DNA of 64,000 bases, taken from Adiantum capillus-veneris. Taxonomy: Eukaryota > Streptophyta > Polypodiopsida > Polypodiales > Pteridaceae. The position numbers were made by a program, and so were the translations under genes. Shown in pieces: positions 30,674 through 43,891 of the stretch; the first letter of the stretch is position 1; the number at the start of each line of letters is the position of its first letter. The stretch is from positions 57,830,119 to 57,894,118 of the forward strand of contig CM043952.1 of the NCBI GenBank assembly GCA_014529385.2. Direction: 5' to 3'. The notes below the pieces were generated by a model. It was given only the letters and a program-made list of their open reading frames with translations. It did no database searches and was not told where the DNA came from.

Positions 30674-33600
30674 TGTGAGGTCCCCAACCCCACCGACATC
30701 CAAGTGGGATGGGATCCTTGACAGGTCTCTAGGTCTAATAGAATTCAAAGTCTCTAAACAAGAAAAATCCAGGAAATAGACCTCTACCATTGAGAATGGC
30801 TTGGGTTTATAGCCCTAGATGAAAACCTAGTCCTGTCTCACAGTGAAAACGGGATAACTTGTTTGAAATTTCTAAAATTATTTCGGCCTTATAACTTTCA
30901 CAATTTGGACTAAGGTATCCTTAACCAACGCTTTCCCCCCTTAAAATATGTGAGTGCACAGCCATTGGTGCACTCCTCTTCCAAGTGGAGAAGTTTTCTA
31001 GACGTTTCAGAATTTCATTAAAATAGCCCTTGAAAGCAGTATTGAAAACACTCTTTTAGCAAACAAACACCTTTAGACTTAAGATAAGGTACTGCCAATC
31101 TGAAGTAACTCTGACCAATACTGGCTTGTCTCAAGAACACCTATATAGGGGTGAAAAACGATAGCCATTCCTTATTTATAAAAATCGTGGTGGAAAAGAC
31201 ATCACCCGAAGTCCGAGCGGCCATATGCCAACCAATTGCCCATATAATTGGGCGGTTCCTCTAGGATAAAAACGATATCCTAGGTAGAATCCACAAACAC
31301 ATACATGCACGGGGTAAAGACTCCATGTATACATAGGTAATCAACTCATCCATGGTTGACTCGCCATCATCACTCATCTCACCAGGAGTAAAATATTTCA
31401 AGGAATCAGAGGTGTCTTGAGACAAGCTGTTTTAAGGATGATCAAACCTTCTTTCCTAGGTCAATCAATCTTAGCCAAAACAATTTTTTTCTAATTACAA
31501 ACAATGCTCATTAATTTCTTGGAAGTTACCTTCCGTTTTTGGTCAGTTATTCCTTTTTCGATTCTTACATACTCCTAATGTATGCAACGTCAACTTATAT
31601 GAGAACTTCAACTATTTAAAGACTTCATTAAATAAATGGAAACCCACCTAGGACTGGTCAGCCATCCGCTGTTGCACTGGTGCGCCTGGAGACTGTTCTT
31701 TGTAGGCCTACTACTAGGCCCAACCCAAAGGTCATGGGACACCCTAGTCCTTTTGTTCATTGTATCTTCCTCATCGGACTGCGGATTTCCTTGAGTCCTC
31801 TTAAAAGCCATAATGCTAACCTTATAAAAGAATACTTAATCGATTAGAGAATTAATTGAATAATTTCTCTTATTTCTTTTATCCAAAAATAGGGATTTTT
31901 GGACTAAGTAAATATCTCCGATAAATATCTGGGTGAGAATTTTTTTGCAACTTCCTAATAGTATTACTATGCTCCCATAATTATCCCATAATTATCAAAG
32001 CCGTTTTACTATTTTTCCTATTTAAAGTCTCTTCAAAAATATCCTAATTTTGTTTTAGTAATTTATAAATTACTTATCTAATTGTGAAATATTTATCCTA
32101 GGTAGATTTTGATGTGTTATAACTTTGGTAATTATCTTGATAGCTTATAAATTGATTGACTAATTTCCCTTCTCAATTTACAATCAAATCAAACAATATT
32201 AGCTAAGATAATTATCTCAATTGATTTTATTTGGGCTTAAAGTAATTATTTGGACTTTCTAATGCTATTTTCCATCTCCCATAATTACTATGTAGTTATA
32301 TAAATTAATTTACTAGTTTCCCTTTCAAATTTATAATTAAAATCAAATAATATTAGCTGAACTAATTATCTATATATGACCTATTTATCTCAAGTTTCTA
32401 AAAGTGATTTATATCTCTGATAATTTATGCTTAAAAGTAGATAATTTTGGTCTAATTAACTAAATACACTAATTTTTTGTGCATGCCCTAACTATCTCAA
32501 CTTTAAAACATTGATTTCTGTCTCTGATAAATACTATAAATTTATCGTAGTAATTTAACTAATTTCTCCATTCAATGCAGGCTCAAAAATAGACAATTTT
32601 GGTGTAGTTAATTAGATAAATTTTATTTCCCATGCATGCCCTAATCATCCTAGCTTTTTAACATTAATTTCTATCTTTGATAAATACTATATATTTATCT
32701 AAGTAATTTAACTAATTCCCCCCTTTAATTTATAGTTAGAAATAGTTTAATATGACTTAGATCAATAGCTATATTATTTTTCTAGCCTCAAGATAATTAT
32801 CACAACTTTGTTAACATGTAAACTAACTATGAGAAATAGAACATAATTATCTAGAATATTTTTCTAGTTTCCCCCCTTAATTTATAGAAGCTTAATTAAA
32901 TACTTTGATTATTTATTAGTTAATGAGTAATTTATCCCATGTTTCTAACAGTATTTGCTAATTGTGATCATTAACTTAAGAACTTTTGAGCTATTTAAAT
33001 AGCTTTCCCATCAGTTTTTGATTAAAAACAACTAATTTCTACATAATTAATTATAGAAAATAATCAAAAAATTAAGAGATATAGTATCTTGACAGTCTAA
33101 TACAACTCTAATAATTATCCTATACTAATATAAGTTTAATTAGTATAATTACCCTTAGTCTATGACCAACAAAATTAATTTCAGTCCTAATATGGTTTAA
33201 TATTAATTAGATTAATATCCCCAATATTAATCTAAGCAATCAAGAGAATGTTAATGACTAAGTATGTAATTTAGAGTGTAAATAAATTTAATCTTCTTAA
33301 TTAATTACATTAATTAAGAAAATAATAGCAAATTCGCAATTTTACTAATTAAAACGAGATCAGGCTAATTATCGTGGATAATTAGCTAGAGGTTTACTCT
33401 CTAGTGAGTTTTGGATAGAGTTTTCTCCCTATGTGAGAGAGAAATGGCCAAGACTCCGAGTCTAAATTTTTTAGTGAAGAGGAGGGGCATATTCATAGGT
33501 TTTTAGGGTTCATAGGTTGCTTTTGGCAGTTACTTGCACATCAAGGCAGCCCCCAGCCTTCCCCTGGCGCCACCCGCTACTAATTCCATCCTGGGCAAGT

Positions 33601-33981
33601 TCATTACTTCACCACGCAACACCCCCAGATACACAAAATTGATTTTCTACTATTATCTGACCTTTCCATGATTAATTTTGAAAATACTTGCAATCATTTG
33701 TAAATATCTAGGAACTTTATGATAAAAGTCTTTTGTAGTAATGATTACCAAAACCTTACAATTTATTTAATTAATTTAATCCACGGTGTAAACTTCTAGG
33801 GCCCATAACTATGTCATTTTTTTAAATCAAAATTCAGTTTTGAAAATTTCTAACCATAGTAAAGTCATGATTACGGTTGCAAAAATACCAATATTTGCCA
33901 CGTTTGGATAATTCTACATTGCTTTCTTAACAAACAGATTAATTTTATTAGGCTAAGGTTTCAAAAACTGAAAACCTTACA
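30674..33981 (-). mobile_element. Element B 5' LTR (3308 bp)
   Basis: Starts TGTGAGGTCCCC and ends AAACCTTACA, followed by TAATA (33982-33986), the same 5 bp that precedes the other LTR at 25023-25027. The uninterrupted target is visible at 42325-42335 (GGTAATATGAG). Contains the homologous gag-like frame at 31608-31811. The LTRs are clearly diverged, so the insertion is old. Confidence 0.88.
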
Positions 33982-33986
33982 TAATA

Positions 33987-35175
33987 TGAGTCTGATTCTA
34001 GAGAGAGAAATTGAGCTATATGTGTGTAGAGACGATTATTTTTTAGCTATGGAGTAAGGGAGAGATGGAAATGGTGAAGAAGATGAAAGAAGGCATGAAA
34101 GGTGCAGGTTTTGGTGATGGAGGAGGAGGATGAATGTGTGAGTATGTGTGGAAGTGTGGAAAGGAACCTACCACTAATTGAGTGTGTGAGATAGGAAGAT
34201 TGAGGTCCACAAAAAATCTGGAAACATTACGCAAATGAGGTCAAAACATTTTGAAAAATTTGAGCGCATTCTTGGAATCACATGTCAACATTTTTATGAT
34301 GTCCACTTTTACAAAATTGGATGGGAGATAATTTTCAAAAAATCATATATTTTTTGCCCAAAAAATCATTGATTGGCTCCCTTCTTTGTTTTGATTCCCT
34401 TTAGCCTTCAAGAGAGTGACCCCTCATGCCTAGGAGAGTGACAAAGGACTACTAAGATATTAATATGTCCATGTGGAAAAGATTTTTTCACAAATATATG
34501 ATATGCAGGTGATGAAAAGAAACAAAGTAGTGTATAAATAAATCAAGATACCCGGAGTATAATAAAAGTAAAAATAAAAAGCAAAAATATACAAGACACA
34601 AGTGACATGATAGAGTCAAATGAGAGGATCCTCCCTTGATATTATTTGTGGGATAAAGAAAAATTATGTGAAATGTGAAGAGATTTGAGTGATAAGTAGT
34701 GATAGTGGGGATATAGTCATTCTTATGAAATAGTAGAATGTGAATATTTCTCATGTAGATAAATTTTATTTATTACATTGGATTATATACAAGAAGTATA
34801 ATGAAGGGTAAGGAAATATGGCATGAATTTTTGGTTTGATAAAACACACACCTAATTGAAAGTATTTACACAATTAATTAAAGATATTTATAAAAATAAA
34901 TGAAATACGTAAGGAAAAATTTTTACATAGGTCCTTGGATAAAAAGAGATTATATACAAAAATAAGCCATAATATAAATACACTTCTTTTTTTGGCTCTC
35001 CTAGCTAATAATAAGCTTGAAAAGGAATTTAGATAAAATATGAGAAAAAATTCCCTAACACACACACACGCCTATGTATAGTGAAAGTGTGAGGATAACC
35101 ACAATGTTTGAGTGATTTTGATAGGGTGAGGTAGATCACTATGGCAATTATGGAGAGCCGAAAAAATGGCTATCA
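33987..35175 (-). mobile_element. T1 3' LTR, part 2
   Basis: Continues the LTR after element B and matches 42330-43891 apart from the MITE there. It ends AAAAAATGGCTATCA (minus sense: TGATAGCCATTTTTT) and is followed by a polypurine tract on the minus strand. Confidence 0.8.
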
Positions 35176-35179
35176 TTAG

Positions 35180-35191
35180 CCCTCCCCCTGG
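35180..35191 (-). other. Polypurine tract of T1
   Basis: CCAGGGGGAGGG on the minus strand, just before the 3' LTR, as expected for plus-strand priming. Confidence 0.7.
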
Positions 35192-35612
35192 ATGATGGTA
35201 CATTCATGTACCATCAAAAGGCATATATTCCAATGAGAGTGGTTTCGTGTTTGGTGCCTCAAACAAATCTTCACTTTGTAGTGCTTCTTCACCTTGTATG
35301 ACACAAACCAAGATAGAAGATTTACATGCTGATATAGCTTTGTGGTGATGCTCTTACAGATCCTTTGATAGGGTGCAACTCAGGTAGGTCTTTAGTCGGT
35401 ACCCATTCACCTTCTTAGGATGCTCCTTCTTGCCATCTAAATCCATGAGCTGATAATAACGAGTTAAATGATCTTTTTACCACATACGGACCTTGCCATT
35501 TGGTGTTAAATTTGACATCAAACCTATTGTCAAGTCGATTGTCATACCTTAACACCAACCCACCTTCCTTGAAAACCTTGTCCTTGACCTTCTTATCAAG
35601 CTTCTCCTTTGC

Positions 35613-36240
35613 TTGTATAGCCTTCCTCTTGTAGCACTCGTAAGCTGCTTCCCTCTTCTACTCAAGCTCAACCAAGGTAAGAAGTCAATTCATCCATGCT
35701 TCCTGATTATCTTGTGCCCCTTTACCGTGAAGCTGCATTGTTGGAAAGTTGAGCTCAATTGGTTGCAAATCCTCTTGACCATACACCAAGTGAAATGGTG
35801 TGAACTCTGTGGCCTCCCTATATGTGGTTCGATATGCCCACAATGCTCCATCCAAAATTCATCCCATAACTTTGTCTTTTTTTTTACCATCTTTCTGATG
35901 ATGCTTGCAATCACACCATTAGCTTTTTCTACTAAACCATTTGACTGTGGATAGTAAGGTGTGCTATGACAATGTAAGATGTGAATCTCTTCAGACAAAC
36001 GTCCGTGAGTAGACCCTTCGTGAACCTTGATCAACATCAAAAAAAATTCCAAAGGTGTGTCAAATCTACAACAGTTGTGAGTGTAGACAAACTTGCTCAC
36101 CGTTCTCTGATTTACCTTTGCCACACTTTGTGCTTCTACCCACCCAGTCATATAGTCTACTGCCACCAAAATGTAGAGTTTACCATTTTTTGCTCTAGGC
36201 AGAGGACCCATAGCAGCAATGACCCATTTTTGAAGGGTCC
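35613..36240 (-). pseudogene. T1 integrase
   Basis: Contains VAVDYMTGWVEAQSV (first catalytic Asp), RFDTPLEF, HSTPYYPQSNGLVEKANGVI (catalytic Glu) and KTKLWDEF. The segment with the second catalytic Asp (normally SDQG) is scrambled into LMLIKVHEG, so it is inactive. The remaining part to 35613 is in shifted frames. Motifs fit Tat/Athila-type gypsy integrases. Confidence 0.85.
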
Positions 36241-36383
36241 ATTTGCAAGTACAACTTGCCTTGGACCATGTATCAATCTTCTATTTCCATTTACCTAACA
36301 GTTGTGACAGTTTTTACACCAATGTTGGACGTCCACATGTAGGGCTGGCCAAACGTACCCCGTAAGAAAAATCTTCTTCACAG

Positions 36384-36602
36384 TTAACTCTTGGGAAAAA
36401 GACCACCACATGCTTCTTCATACAAAACTTCTAGAATGGATGGAATTTCCTCTATTGTTGGTACTCTTCTACACACCTGATCTTTTCCTCTTTGATAAAG
36501 GTAGCCTTCTAGGAAGAGATAGACACTTGCCTTCTTTATGAGCCTCCTCTTCTGAGCCTTGGTGAAGCCTTGTGGAAACTCGCACTCCAGAATGTAGCTC
36601 AC
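36384..36602 (-). pseudogene. T1 RNase H-integrase linker and H2C2 region
   Basis: Encodes AQKRRLIKKASVYLFLEGYLYQRG and VPTIEEIPSILEVLYEEACGG, the usual sequence before the integrase zinc-binding domain. Frame breaks follow toward 36240. Confidence 0.7.
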
Positions 36603-37130
36603 AATGGAGCCAATGAATCAAATCCTTGGTATCTTGGTTTCTTGACAACTGCTACAACCATGATAACATGCACTCTTTTGTCAACACATGCAACTGCTTT
36701 TTGTGCAAGAAAATCCGCATCTTTATTTTGTTTCCTAGGAATATAATATAGTTGCACTTCTTCAAACTGGTTGCATAGTTTTTGGATGGATTGAACCTTT
36801 TTTCTTAATATTTCATTTTTACATGTCCAAATACCTAAGATTTGCTTTACAATGAGAAGTGTGTCCCCTTTTACCATGAGACCTTGTATACCTTGGATAA
36901 TGCACATCTTCAAACCATGAAGTAGTATATTGTACTCTGCTTCATTGTTGCTTGTTGAACCTGATAGATTGACCTTCTCTTTCATGACCTCTCCAGTGGG
37001 GTTGAGAAACGCCAACCCTCCCCCTGCTTTACCTATAGCTCGTCAAAAATCTCCATCAAAGAACAAAGTAAATGCATTAGGGATACTTTTAGGCAGTGGA
37101 AATGGTAGGTTCTTTACTTTTGGCACCTTA
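36599..37130 (-). pseudogene. T1 second (archaeal-type) RNase H
   Basis: Contains NNEAEYNILLHGLKM, MVKGDTLLIVKQILG and YYIPRKQNKDADFLAQKA, the pattern of the additional RNase H that Tat-lineage elements carry between RT-RNase H and integrase. It identifies T1 as Tat-like. Confidence 0.8.
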
Positions 37131-37171
37131 ATATCCTTCTCATGTACCATATAAGTGAGAATTCCTACCAG

Positions 37172-37660
37172 CTATGCATGCACACTATCTTCTACCTTGA
37201 AAGGGTATTGAAACTCTTGCAATTCCATAATCCACTTTGAAATGCTAGTACTAAGGTTCATTTGAGAAGACACCCAAGGAAACATATTTTCTTCCATGAG
37301 AATTACAAAAGGTTTTGATAATAGGTAGGATCTAAATTTTCTTAATGCAAACATGAGAGAAAGCATAATGTGTTCTGCTTCTGTGTAGCCTCTCTCTAAG
37401 GCATTCATGACCCTACTAGCAAAGTAGATGGCTCGCATCCTGGTACTGTGGGGATCTTGTTGTAACAAAACAACACCAATTGTTTCCTCCCCAACACTAG
37501 AGCTAAGAAAGAAGGTGTACTCCCAACAAGGGGACATGAGTGAATGAGATGACCTATTTGATATTCTTGGGTGATGGTAGCTCAATAAGAGCCTTTGCCT
37601 TTGAAGGATCCACCTTGATGCCTTTGTAAAAAACTTTGTGACCAAGCAAGATCCCTTCAT
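37172..37660 (-). pseudogene. T1 RT C-terminus and first RNase H
   Basis: Contains ETIGVVLLQQDP, IYFASRVMNALERGYTEAEH and LMFALRKFRSYLL, the gypsy RNase H. The RT thumb lies in overlapping frames. Confidence 0.85.
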
Positions 37661-38240
37661 ACTCTATGTGGCACTTCTCGGGGTTGCGTTGACCTCCCAT
37701 GTCATAGAGCTTCTTCAATCCTTCTTCTACCCTTTGTAGATGCAACAATTTTGAGCTATAAATGCAAAAAAATCATCAATGAACACCCTAATTGAATTTC
37801 CAAAGAATGCTTGAAACACCATGTTCATGAAGCATTGGAAGGTTGCAAGAGCATTTTTTAGGCCAAATGGCATGACTCTGAAAGCATAACAACCCAAGGA
37901 GTGATTAAGTTTTTTTCTAACTGATCCTCTAATGCGATACCTATTTAAAAATAACCTAAGTAGCCATCGGACACAATGTACTTCTTGTGACTAACTACCT
38001 CATTTAGTATCTCATCCTGAAATGGGAGGGAAAAATTGTCTCTTTTTGTTGCCTCATTCAGTGGACGATAATCCACACACACCCTCCACTTGCCGTTCTT
38101 CTTGGGAGTGACAACAATGGGAGAGACCCACTCTAAATCTCCACTAGATATATGAAACTTGTTGTAGAAGCTTTCTTACCTCCTTGAGTAGATCTTGCTC
38201 CTTGATAACTCATAGCCTTTGTAGTTTCTGAGCTTTAGTT
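37554..38240 (-). pseudogene. T1 reverse transcriptase
   Basis: Contains HLQRVEEGLKKL, NPEKCHI and ILLGHKV (37554-37748). Upstream is the catalytic FIDDF motif (about 37770-37785) in the order VMPFGLKNALATFQ then IRVFIDDFFAFI. The N-terminal fingers extend to about 38240 (VDVVQHKIELNPEA). Several stops and frame changes. Confidence 0.85.
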
Positions 38241-38686
38241 GTGGCCTCAGGATTTAGCTCAATCTTGTGTTGAACAACATCTACTCCACCCACATCTGTG
38301 TAGTCTTTAGAAAAAAGCCTAAGAAACTTCCTTAGCACATATTTGAATTGCTCTCTTTCATCCTTTGTAATTGTTGTAGACAACATACCTTCTAACATTC
38401 CTCCATCTTGCACATTTTGGTTCTCTTGATGACCTACCTCTTCCAAACCTTAACAAGAGGTCTCTTGGTTGCTTGGCTTAAACCTTACCCCCATGACTTT
38501 GATGGAAGACTCCTCTTTAGTAATGTTGCTCCTACTTTATTCTTCTGAAGTGCTATTGGTCTAGTCTTCCTCCGTCTCACTTTGAGATGATTCTTCATGG
38601 AGCTCCTCTTGGAATTGCTCCTTCATGTCAAAGACAACCTTCTTATCATTCTCATTCCTACAAACTAACTTTCCACTCTCCCACTC

Positions 38687-39349
38687 CTACAAAACTTGCA
38701 TTTTCATTAGCCATGGTCTTCTCAGGATAAATGGGTAAGCATTTCCTTTGGTAGACATAACATAGAAATCCATTGCCTTCTTAATGCCAAAGGCCTCCAC
38801 AAAAACATTTTTACAAATGCCTACGCACCTAGCCTTGCTATTGTTTTCCATTTTTGCTATGATTTCAGGTGTCTCATGGATGTGCATGCCTAGTATTTGC
38901 ATGAGTCTCTCTATCGTGATGCTAATTTTTGCATCCCCATCCACTAAACCTTTCCTAACTAAACTTCCTTTGATGTACAAATCTAGCACCGGTATAACAT
39001 CCTCATTACTTTTAGCTTGTGTAATTTTTACAATAGACACACTCTCTTTTACCTTTCTCCTAGTGCTAACTACCTTTGCTATATCCCTCCTCACTTGTGG
39101 ACATAATAAAAGAAACTGAGGCCATGAGATATCAGGACCCTTACCTCTCATGTCTTCCAACAAGTTGTATGGAGCCATACAATGTCCAAGAGGGAAGTCT
39201 TGGAGGTTGATACAACGTCGAGTTCTCTTGGCTTCCTTGGCCTCCTTTTCCTTACTGCCTCCCATGGTCACTCTGTGATGTGACTCCTTCTTTCTCCTTA
39301 CCTTTTCCACGTCCACGCTTAATGCCATTTGCTTCCATGTCAATCTCAT
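38687..39349 (-). pseudogene. T1 protease
   Basis: A 220-codon open frame with VLDLYIKGSLVRKGLVDGDAKISI. The VDGD replaces the retropepsin DSG/DGG active site. It continues with FILRRPWLMKMQVL, the typical protease C-terminus (LGRPWL). The altered active site suggests it is inactive. Confidence 0.7.
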
Positions 39350-39784
39350 TTGAATTTGTCACCTCTACCACATGCACATTTGGATCTGGCAAAGGTGGAA
39401 CTTCTCCATTCCTCGTGGAGGTAGTCTTGTCCCATTTGTCTTTGCAAAAGCATTGGATGTTGACTAGTTCCTTTACCTGCATTCATCAACTGGATAATTC
39501 AAGCTAGATCTCCCTAGCTCCCCATGAGGCCAAGGAAAATTATACATCCCATGCCCAAATTCCCCACAATTCCAATGTTGTAGTACTATTCTGGGTCATG
39601 GCCCTTGCTCCTCAGCTTTCTTTGCTTGTCCCTTGGGACCTACAACTTGTGCAAGGTGAATCAACAACTTTCTCAAGAATCATTTAGCTTCTTAATCACC
39701 TCAATTGGTGCCTCGGGAATCTCTCTAGATGTTGATGCTTGAAACTTTTCCTTGGACTAGGACCCTTTATTGGAATCTCTCCCC

Positions 39785-40333
39785 TTAGGCACTTGAGTTT
39801 TCTATACTTCTCAGTAGCCCTAGTTTCAGCTGCATCAAAGATAGTAGGTGCACCACCTCAAATTTTATCTTGAGTGTAGGAAAGAAACCATTCATGAACC
39901 TTTCCTTCTTTAGGAACTCTCCATCATCACTAGGGTTAGCAACATTTCTCACCCATGCATCCCAAAGACATAGAAACTCCTGTTTGTACATCTAGTAGTC
40001 ATCTAAGTCTTTTTACTTGTGAGAAATGATATCTTGACATAGCTTTTGAGTGTTTTGGGGGTCAAAGAAGTATCACTTGAAATGTTCAATGACTTTCTTA
40101 TAGTTTCCATTAACATCTTGAGATAGAGAGCCAAACCAACTGTTGGCATCCTTCCTCAAAACTACCTCAAACATTTCTAAGCATTCATCATCTCCTATCA
40201 CTCTTTTTATGCGGCAAAACATTTTGAAATTTTCTAGAAATAGCTTGACATCCTTGCCATGCTCTCCAAAGAAGAGGGTATATCCTGACCTTTGGCGTTG
40301 GGCCTCCATTGAATTGATTTCAAAGTGACACAC
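39785..40333 (-). pseudogene. T1 gag
   Basis: Frames 40073-40333 and 39785-39991 contain FFGEHGKDVKLFLENFKMFC, DANSWFGSL and KKERFMNGFFPTLK, the Retrotrans_gag fold, split by stops near 40000-40070. Confidence 0.75.
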
Positions 40334-40510
40334 GTTTTGTTTGCTTTCTTAAAAAGATTTACACAATAATGTTTTCTAAATTTAAATCTATTATACAACA
40401 AAATAAAAATATGCACATAAAATGATCTATGATAGTCAGCAAGAGGCAAGATGACAGGGTTTGGTGATGCAAGAATTTCTCATACTCTTTGGGAACCAAA
40501 CATGAACACC

Positions 40511-40610
40511 ATATGTTGTTGAAAATGATAATGTGTGGAGTTAAATGGAAGGGAAAAACCATACGTTGTTGAAAATGATAATGTGTGGAGTTAAATGGAA
40601 GGGAAAAACC
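40511..40610. repeat. 50-bp tandem duplication in T1 leader
   Basis: Two copies of a unit starting ATATGTTGTTGAAAATGATA, in the non-coding leader between gag and PBS. Confidence 0.85.
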
Positions 40611-40920
40611 TCTATTCTTGGGACATTATCCATGGCCTTTGCATGTCCTAATGCTTAAAATAATACAAAAATATAGACGTCTAAGCTAATATTATGCCTA
40701 ATGAAAGGAAAAATGAAAGGATTTATTAAAGCATTTATCCTTGCCAACCTAAGAGGACCTAAATCCTACAGGTTACACGTTGAAATTGCAACTTAGTACT
40801 AGCAATTATGTGTATCTTTTGCCTTGCAATGGGAATGAAAAGATCATACAAACTCTCTTGATTCATGTAAACTACTTGATTGTTCTAAGGCAGAACCTAC
40901 ACAAAAACATACACAAGCCT

Positions 40921-40937
40921 CCTCAGTAGGGGCACCA
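40921..40937 (-). other. Primer binding site of T1
   Basis: TGGTGCCCCTACTGAGG on the minus strand, four bases from the LTR. Element T2 has TGGTGCC...CACTGAGG at the same place. I do not assign the tRNA. Confidence 0.65.
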
Positions 40938-41742
40938 AAATTGAGGCGGTCTAGGGCAGGCAACAAGAGAGGTGACCTCTAAACACCCCTCAAGGCTCTT
41001 GTGCTGCTTAATTGGGGCTAGGGCAACCACAAGCAAGAAAAATAAACAACAAACCCAAAAACACACAAATGAAGGGGCACCACCTAGTTATGGGATGCGA
41101 GCTAGGATGCAGGAATTTTTTTGGAAAATACCCCCAAGAAAACACAACAAAAAAACACTCAAAAACAAGATACACTCTCTTGTACACACACCCACACTCA
41201 ACTAAGAGAATGCGAGGAAGAGAAAGAGTGTTGATCAAGACTTGGTTTTTTCTTTGCACAGTGAATATATACTTTCTCAAAAAGTCAAGCTTGCATGAAT
41301 GCTACACAAGCACGCTTCACATTTCCATCATGTATACACTGTCTTAGGGTACTTGGGAGCCATCTCACCATTTACCCTCTTACAAAGAATTAATTTTTGC
41401 AATGAAGCAAACAATAAAAAACAAACAGTTTAAATATGCAAGCTAAATTTGACACCTGAAAAGGTACAAATCACCTCAAAATACTTATGCCAATTTGCAC
41501 AGATTATAGGGAACGGAATTACACCTTGCTGCACCAACTTCTTGATTGCATTGATAAAATTGAAAGCATGTACAATAGGGAGATTTAGTACAAACACTCA
41601 CACTCTCTCCTATGCAAGGGGTAGGATTAGGGATTTGCTCATGCCACTCAATGTAAGCTCCCAAAGGTGTTACACCTAGTCTCTCCTCACACATTGAGAA
41701 TTGGTTCTATGAGAGATTGTCTTACAAGGAAGCCAAAGGACT

Positions 41743-41750
41743 TATTTATA
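41743..41750 (-). promoter_or_regulatory. TATA box, T1 5' LTR
   Basis: CCTATAAATAAG on the minus strand, 5' of the presumed start of T1 RNA. T2 has CTATAAAAGG in the corresponding role. Confidence 0.5.
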
Positions 41751-43101
41751 GGTTGGGAGACCCCCTATTATAATTATTCTTAGTCTAATTAGTAAGATAA
41801 CTAAGCAAACTTACTATTTTTGTCTAATACTCAAATGAGGTGGCTCTATCTTATCCCTTTGAGTCATCAATGTGGGCTCAAGAGGGGAGTTATTTGTGGT
41901 GAAAAGAGGTGAAATTGGAGAGAAAAGAGAGTGAGAAAAAGTGACGGTAAGAGAGAATGCATCTCATTATTTGTACATACTTTAATGTGAGGTGCTTTAG
42001 TAATTAGGGTTAGTTATAATTTATGTGTTAGTAGTTTGTACTTAGTAGGATGAGTTAAAATCACATGACATATACATTACATGATTTATACAATGATAAA
42101 AAGCAAGAGAAGGATGAGAATATACACATTTTGATGAAAACCACAAGATGGAAAGGGAAGTTTTCACCTATCTCCCCCAGTGAATGAAGCGATTGTAGAA
42201 CTCTTTCGATGTAGTTTTTGTGACCATGGAAAAGTAAAATTTTCCATGATCAAACTCCTCCTTTTCAAAGCTTGAGCTTCGCTATTTTCTGATTTTTTTT
42301 CTTTTTGTGAAAGGATGAAGAGATTATGGTAATATGAGTTTGATTCTAGAGAGAGAAATTGAGCTATATGTTTGTAGAGACGATAATTTTTGAGCTATGG
42401 TGTAAGGGAGAGATGGAAATGGTGAAGAAGGCATGAAAGGTGTAGGTTTTGGTGATGGAGGAGGAGGATGAATGTGTGAGTATGTGTGGAAGTGTGGAAA
42501 AGGTAGAAAGGAACCTAGCTCTAGTTGAGTGCATGAGGTAGGAAATTTGAGGTCCACAAAAAATCTGGAAACAATATGAAAAAGAGGTCAAAAAATTCTA
42601 AAAATATTTGAGTGCATTCTTGGAATCACTTGTCAACTTTTTGTGTTGTACTTTTTTTGAATCGGATGGGAGCTAAATTTTAAAAAGTTAGCAAAAATAT
42701 GTGTTTTTTGCCCAAAAAAAATCAATGATTACGTCCCTTGTTTGTTTTGATTCCCTTTAGCCTTCAAGAGAGTGACCCCTCATGCCTGGGAGAGTGACAG
42801 AGGACTACTAAGATATTAATATCCCCATGTGCAAAAGGATTTTACACAATGAAATAAACAAAGTCGTGTATAAATAAATCAAGATACCCGGAGTATAATA
42901 AAAATAAAAAATAAAAAACATAAAAATAGAAGACACAAGTGACATGATAGAGTCAAATGAGAGGACCCTCTTGATATTATTTGTGGGGATAAAGAAAAAG
43001 TATGTAAAATTTGAAGAGATTTGAATGATAAGAAGTGACGGTGGGGATATAAGTCATTCTTATGAAATAGTAAAATGTGAATATTTCTTACATGGAGAAC
43101 A

Positions 43102-43521
43102 TTAGAGAAAATTTGGACTCACAAAGGGGCCCTATAAGGAGTTTGACTTCCTCTCTCATGTCCAAAAGGGACGTGCCGTAAAATTTTTGCAAATCAACTC
43201 TAAACTTGGTAGAGATTTGACAGTTGATATATAGCCCCGCCACGAGATTCCTCATATTTTGAAAGATTCTATTTTTTGTTCTCTAGATTCTAGACAGAGT
43301 TGTCTCATTACAAGAGAATCAAAATAGAATCTTTCAAAATATGGGAAATCTCATGGCGTGATATATATCAATAGAAAGAGCTTGAAGAGTAGATTCTAAC
43401 TGTGAAATCTCCGCCAGGTTTAGAGTCGATTTGTAAAAATTTTATCGCATTCCTATTTTGGACATGAGAGAGGAAGACAAACTCCTTATAAGGCCCCTTT
43501 GTGAGTCCAAATTTTTCCTAA
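43102..43521. mobile_element. Foldback MITE G, copy 1
   Basis: Ends AAATTTGGACTCACAAAGGG and its complement. The whole 420 bp folds back, with an inner stem around AAAGATTCTATTTT. It is absent from the matching position of the other T1 LTR (34760), so it inserted after T1. Second copy at 62852-63302. Confidence 0.8.
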
Positions 43522-43891
43522 TGATTTTATTTATTATTTTGGATTATATACAAGAAGTATGATGTAGGATAAAGATGTATAACATGACTGTTTGGTTTGA
43601 TAAAACACACATGTAATTGTAAGTATTTATGTAATTAATAATAAATGAAATGCATGAGAAAAAAAATAGATTATATACATAAATAGGCCATAATAGATCC
43701 ACTTCTTTCTTTGGATCTCCTAGCTAACAATAAGCTAGAGAAGGATTCTAGATAAAATACAAGAAAAAAAATCCCTAACACACACGTCTATGTACAGTGA
43801 AAGGGTGAGGATAACCACATTGTTTGAGTGATTTTGATAGGGTGGGGTAGCTCAATATGGAAATTACTAAGAGTTGAAAAAATGGCTATCA

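Larger units (their letters stand above)
40942..43891 (-). mobile_element. T1 5' LTR (2950 bp including a MITE)
   Basis: Begins TGAGGCGGTCTAGGG and ends GGCTATCA. A TATAAATA box lies in minus sense at 41743-41750. It carries a foldback MITE at 43102-43521 that is absent from the other LTR. TAGAA lies one base outside each end of T1 (24689-24693, 43893-43897), a probable target duplication with slightly eroded ends. Confidence 0.8.

Noticed and set aside
34043..34754. Minus-strand frames in T1 LTRs (also 42324-42591)
   Set aside because: Present in both LTRs because LTRs are duplicated. Low-complexity Pro/Ser/His composition and no domain.
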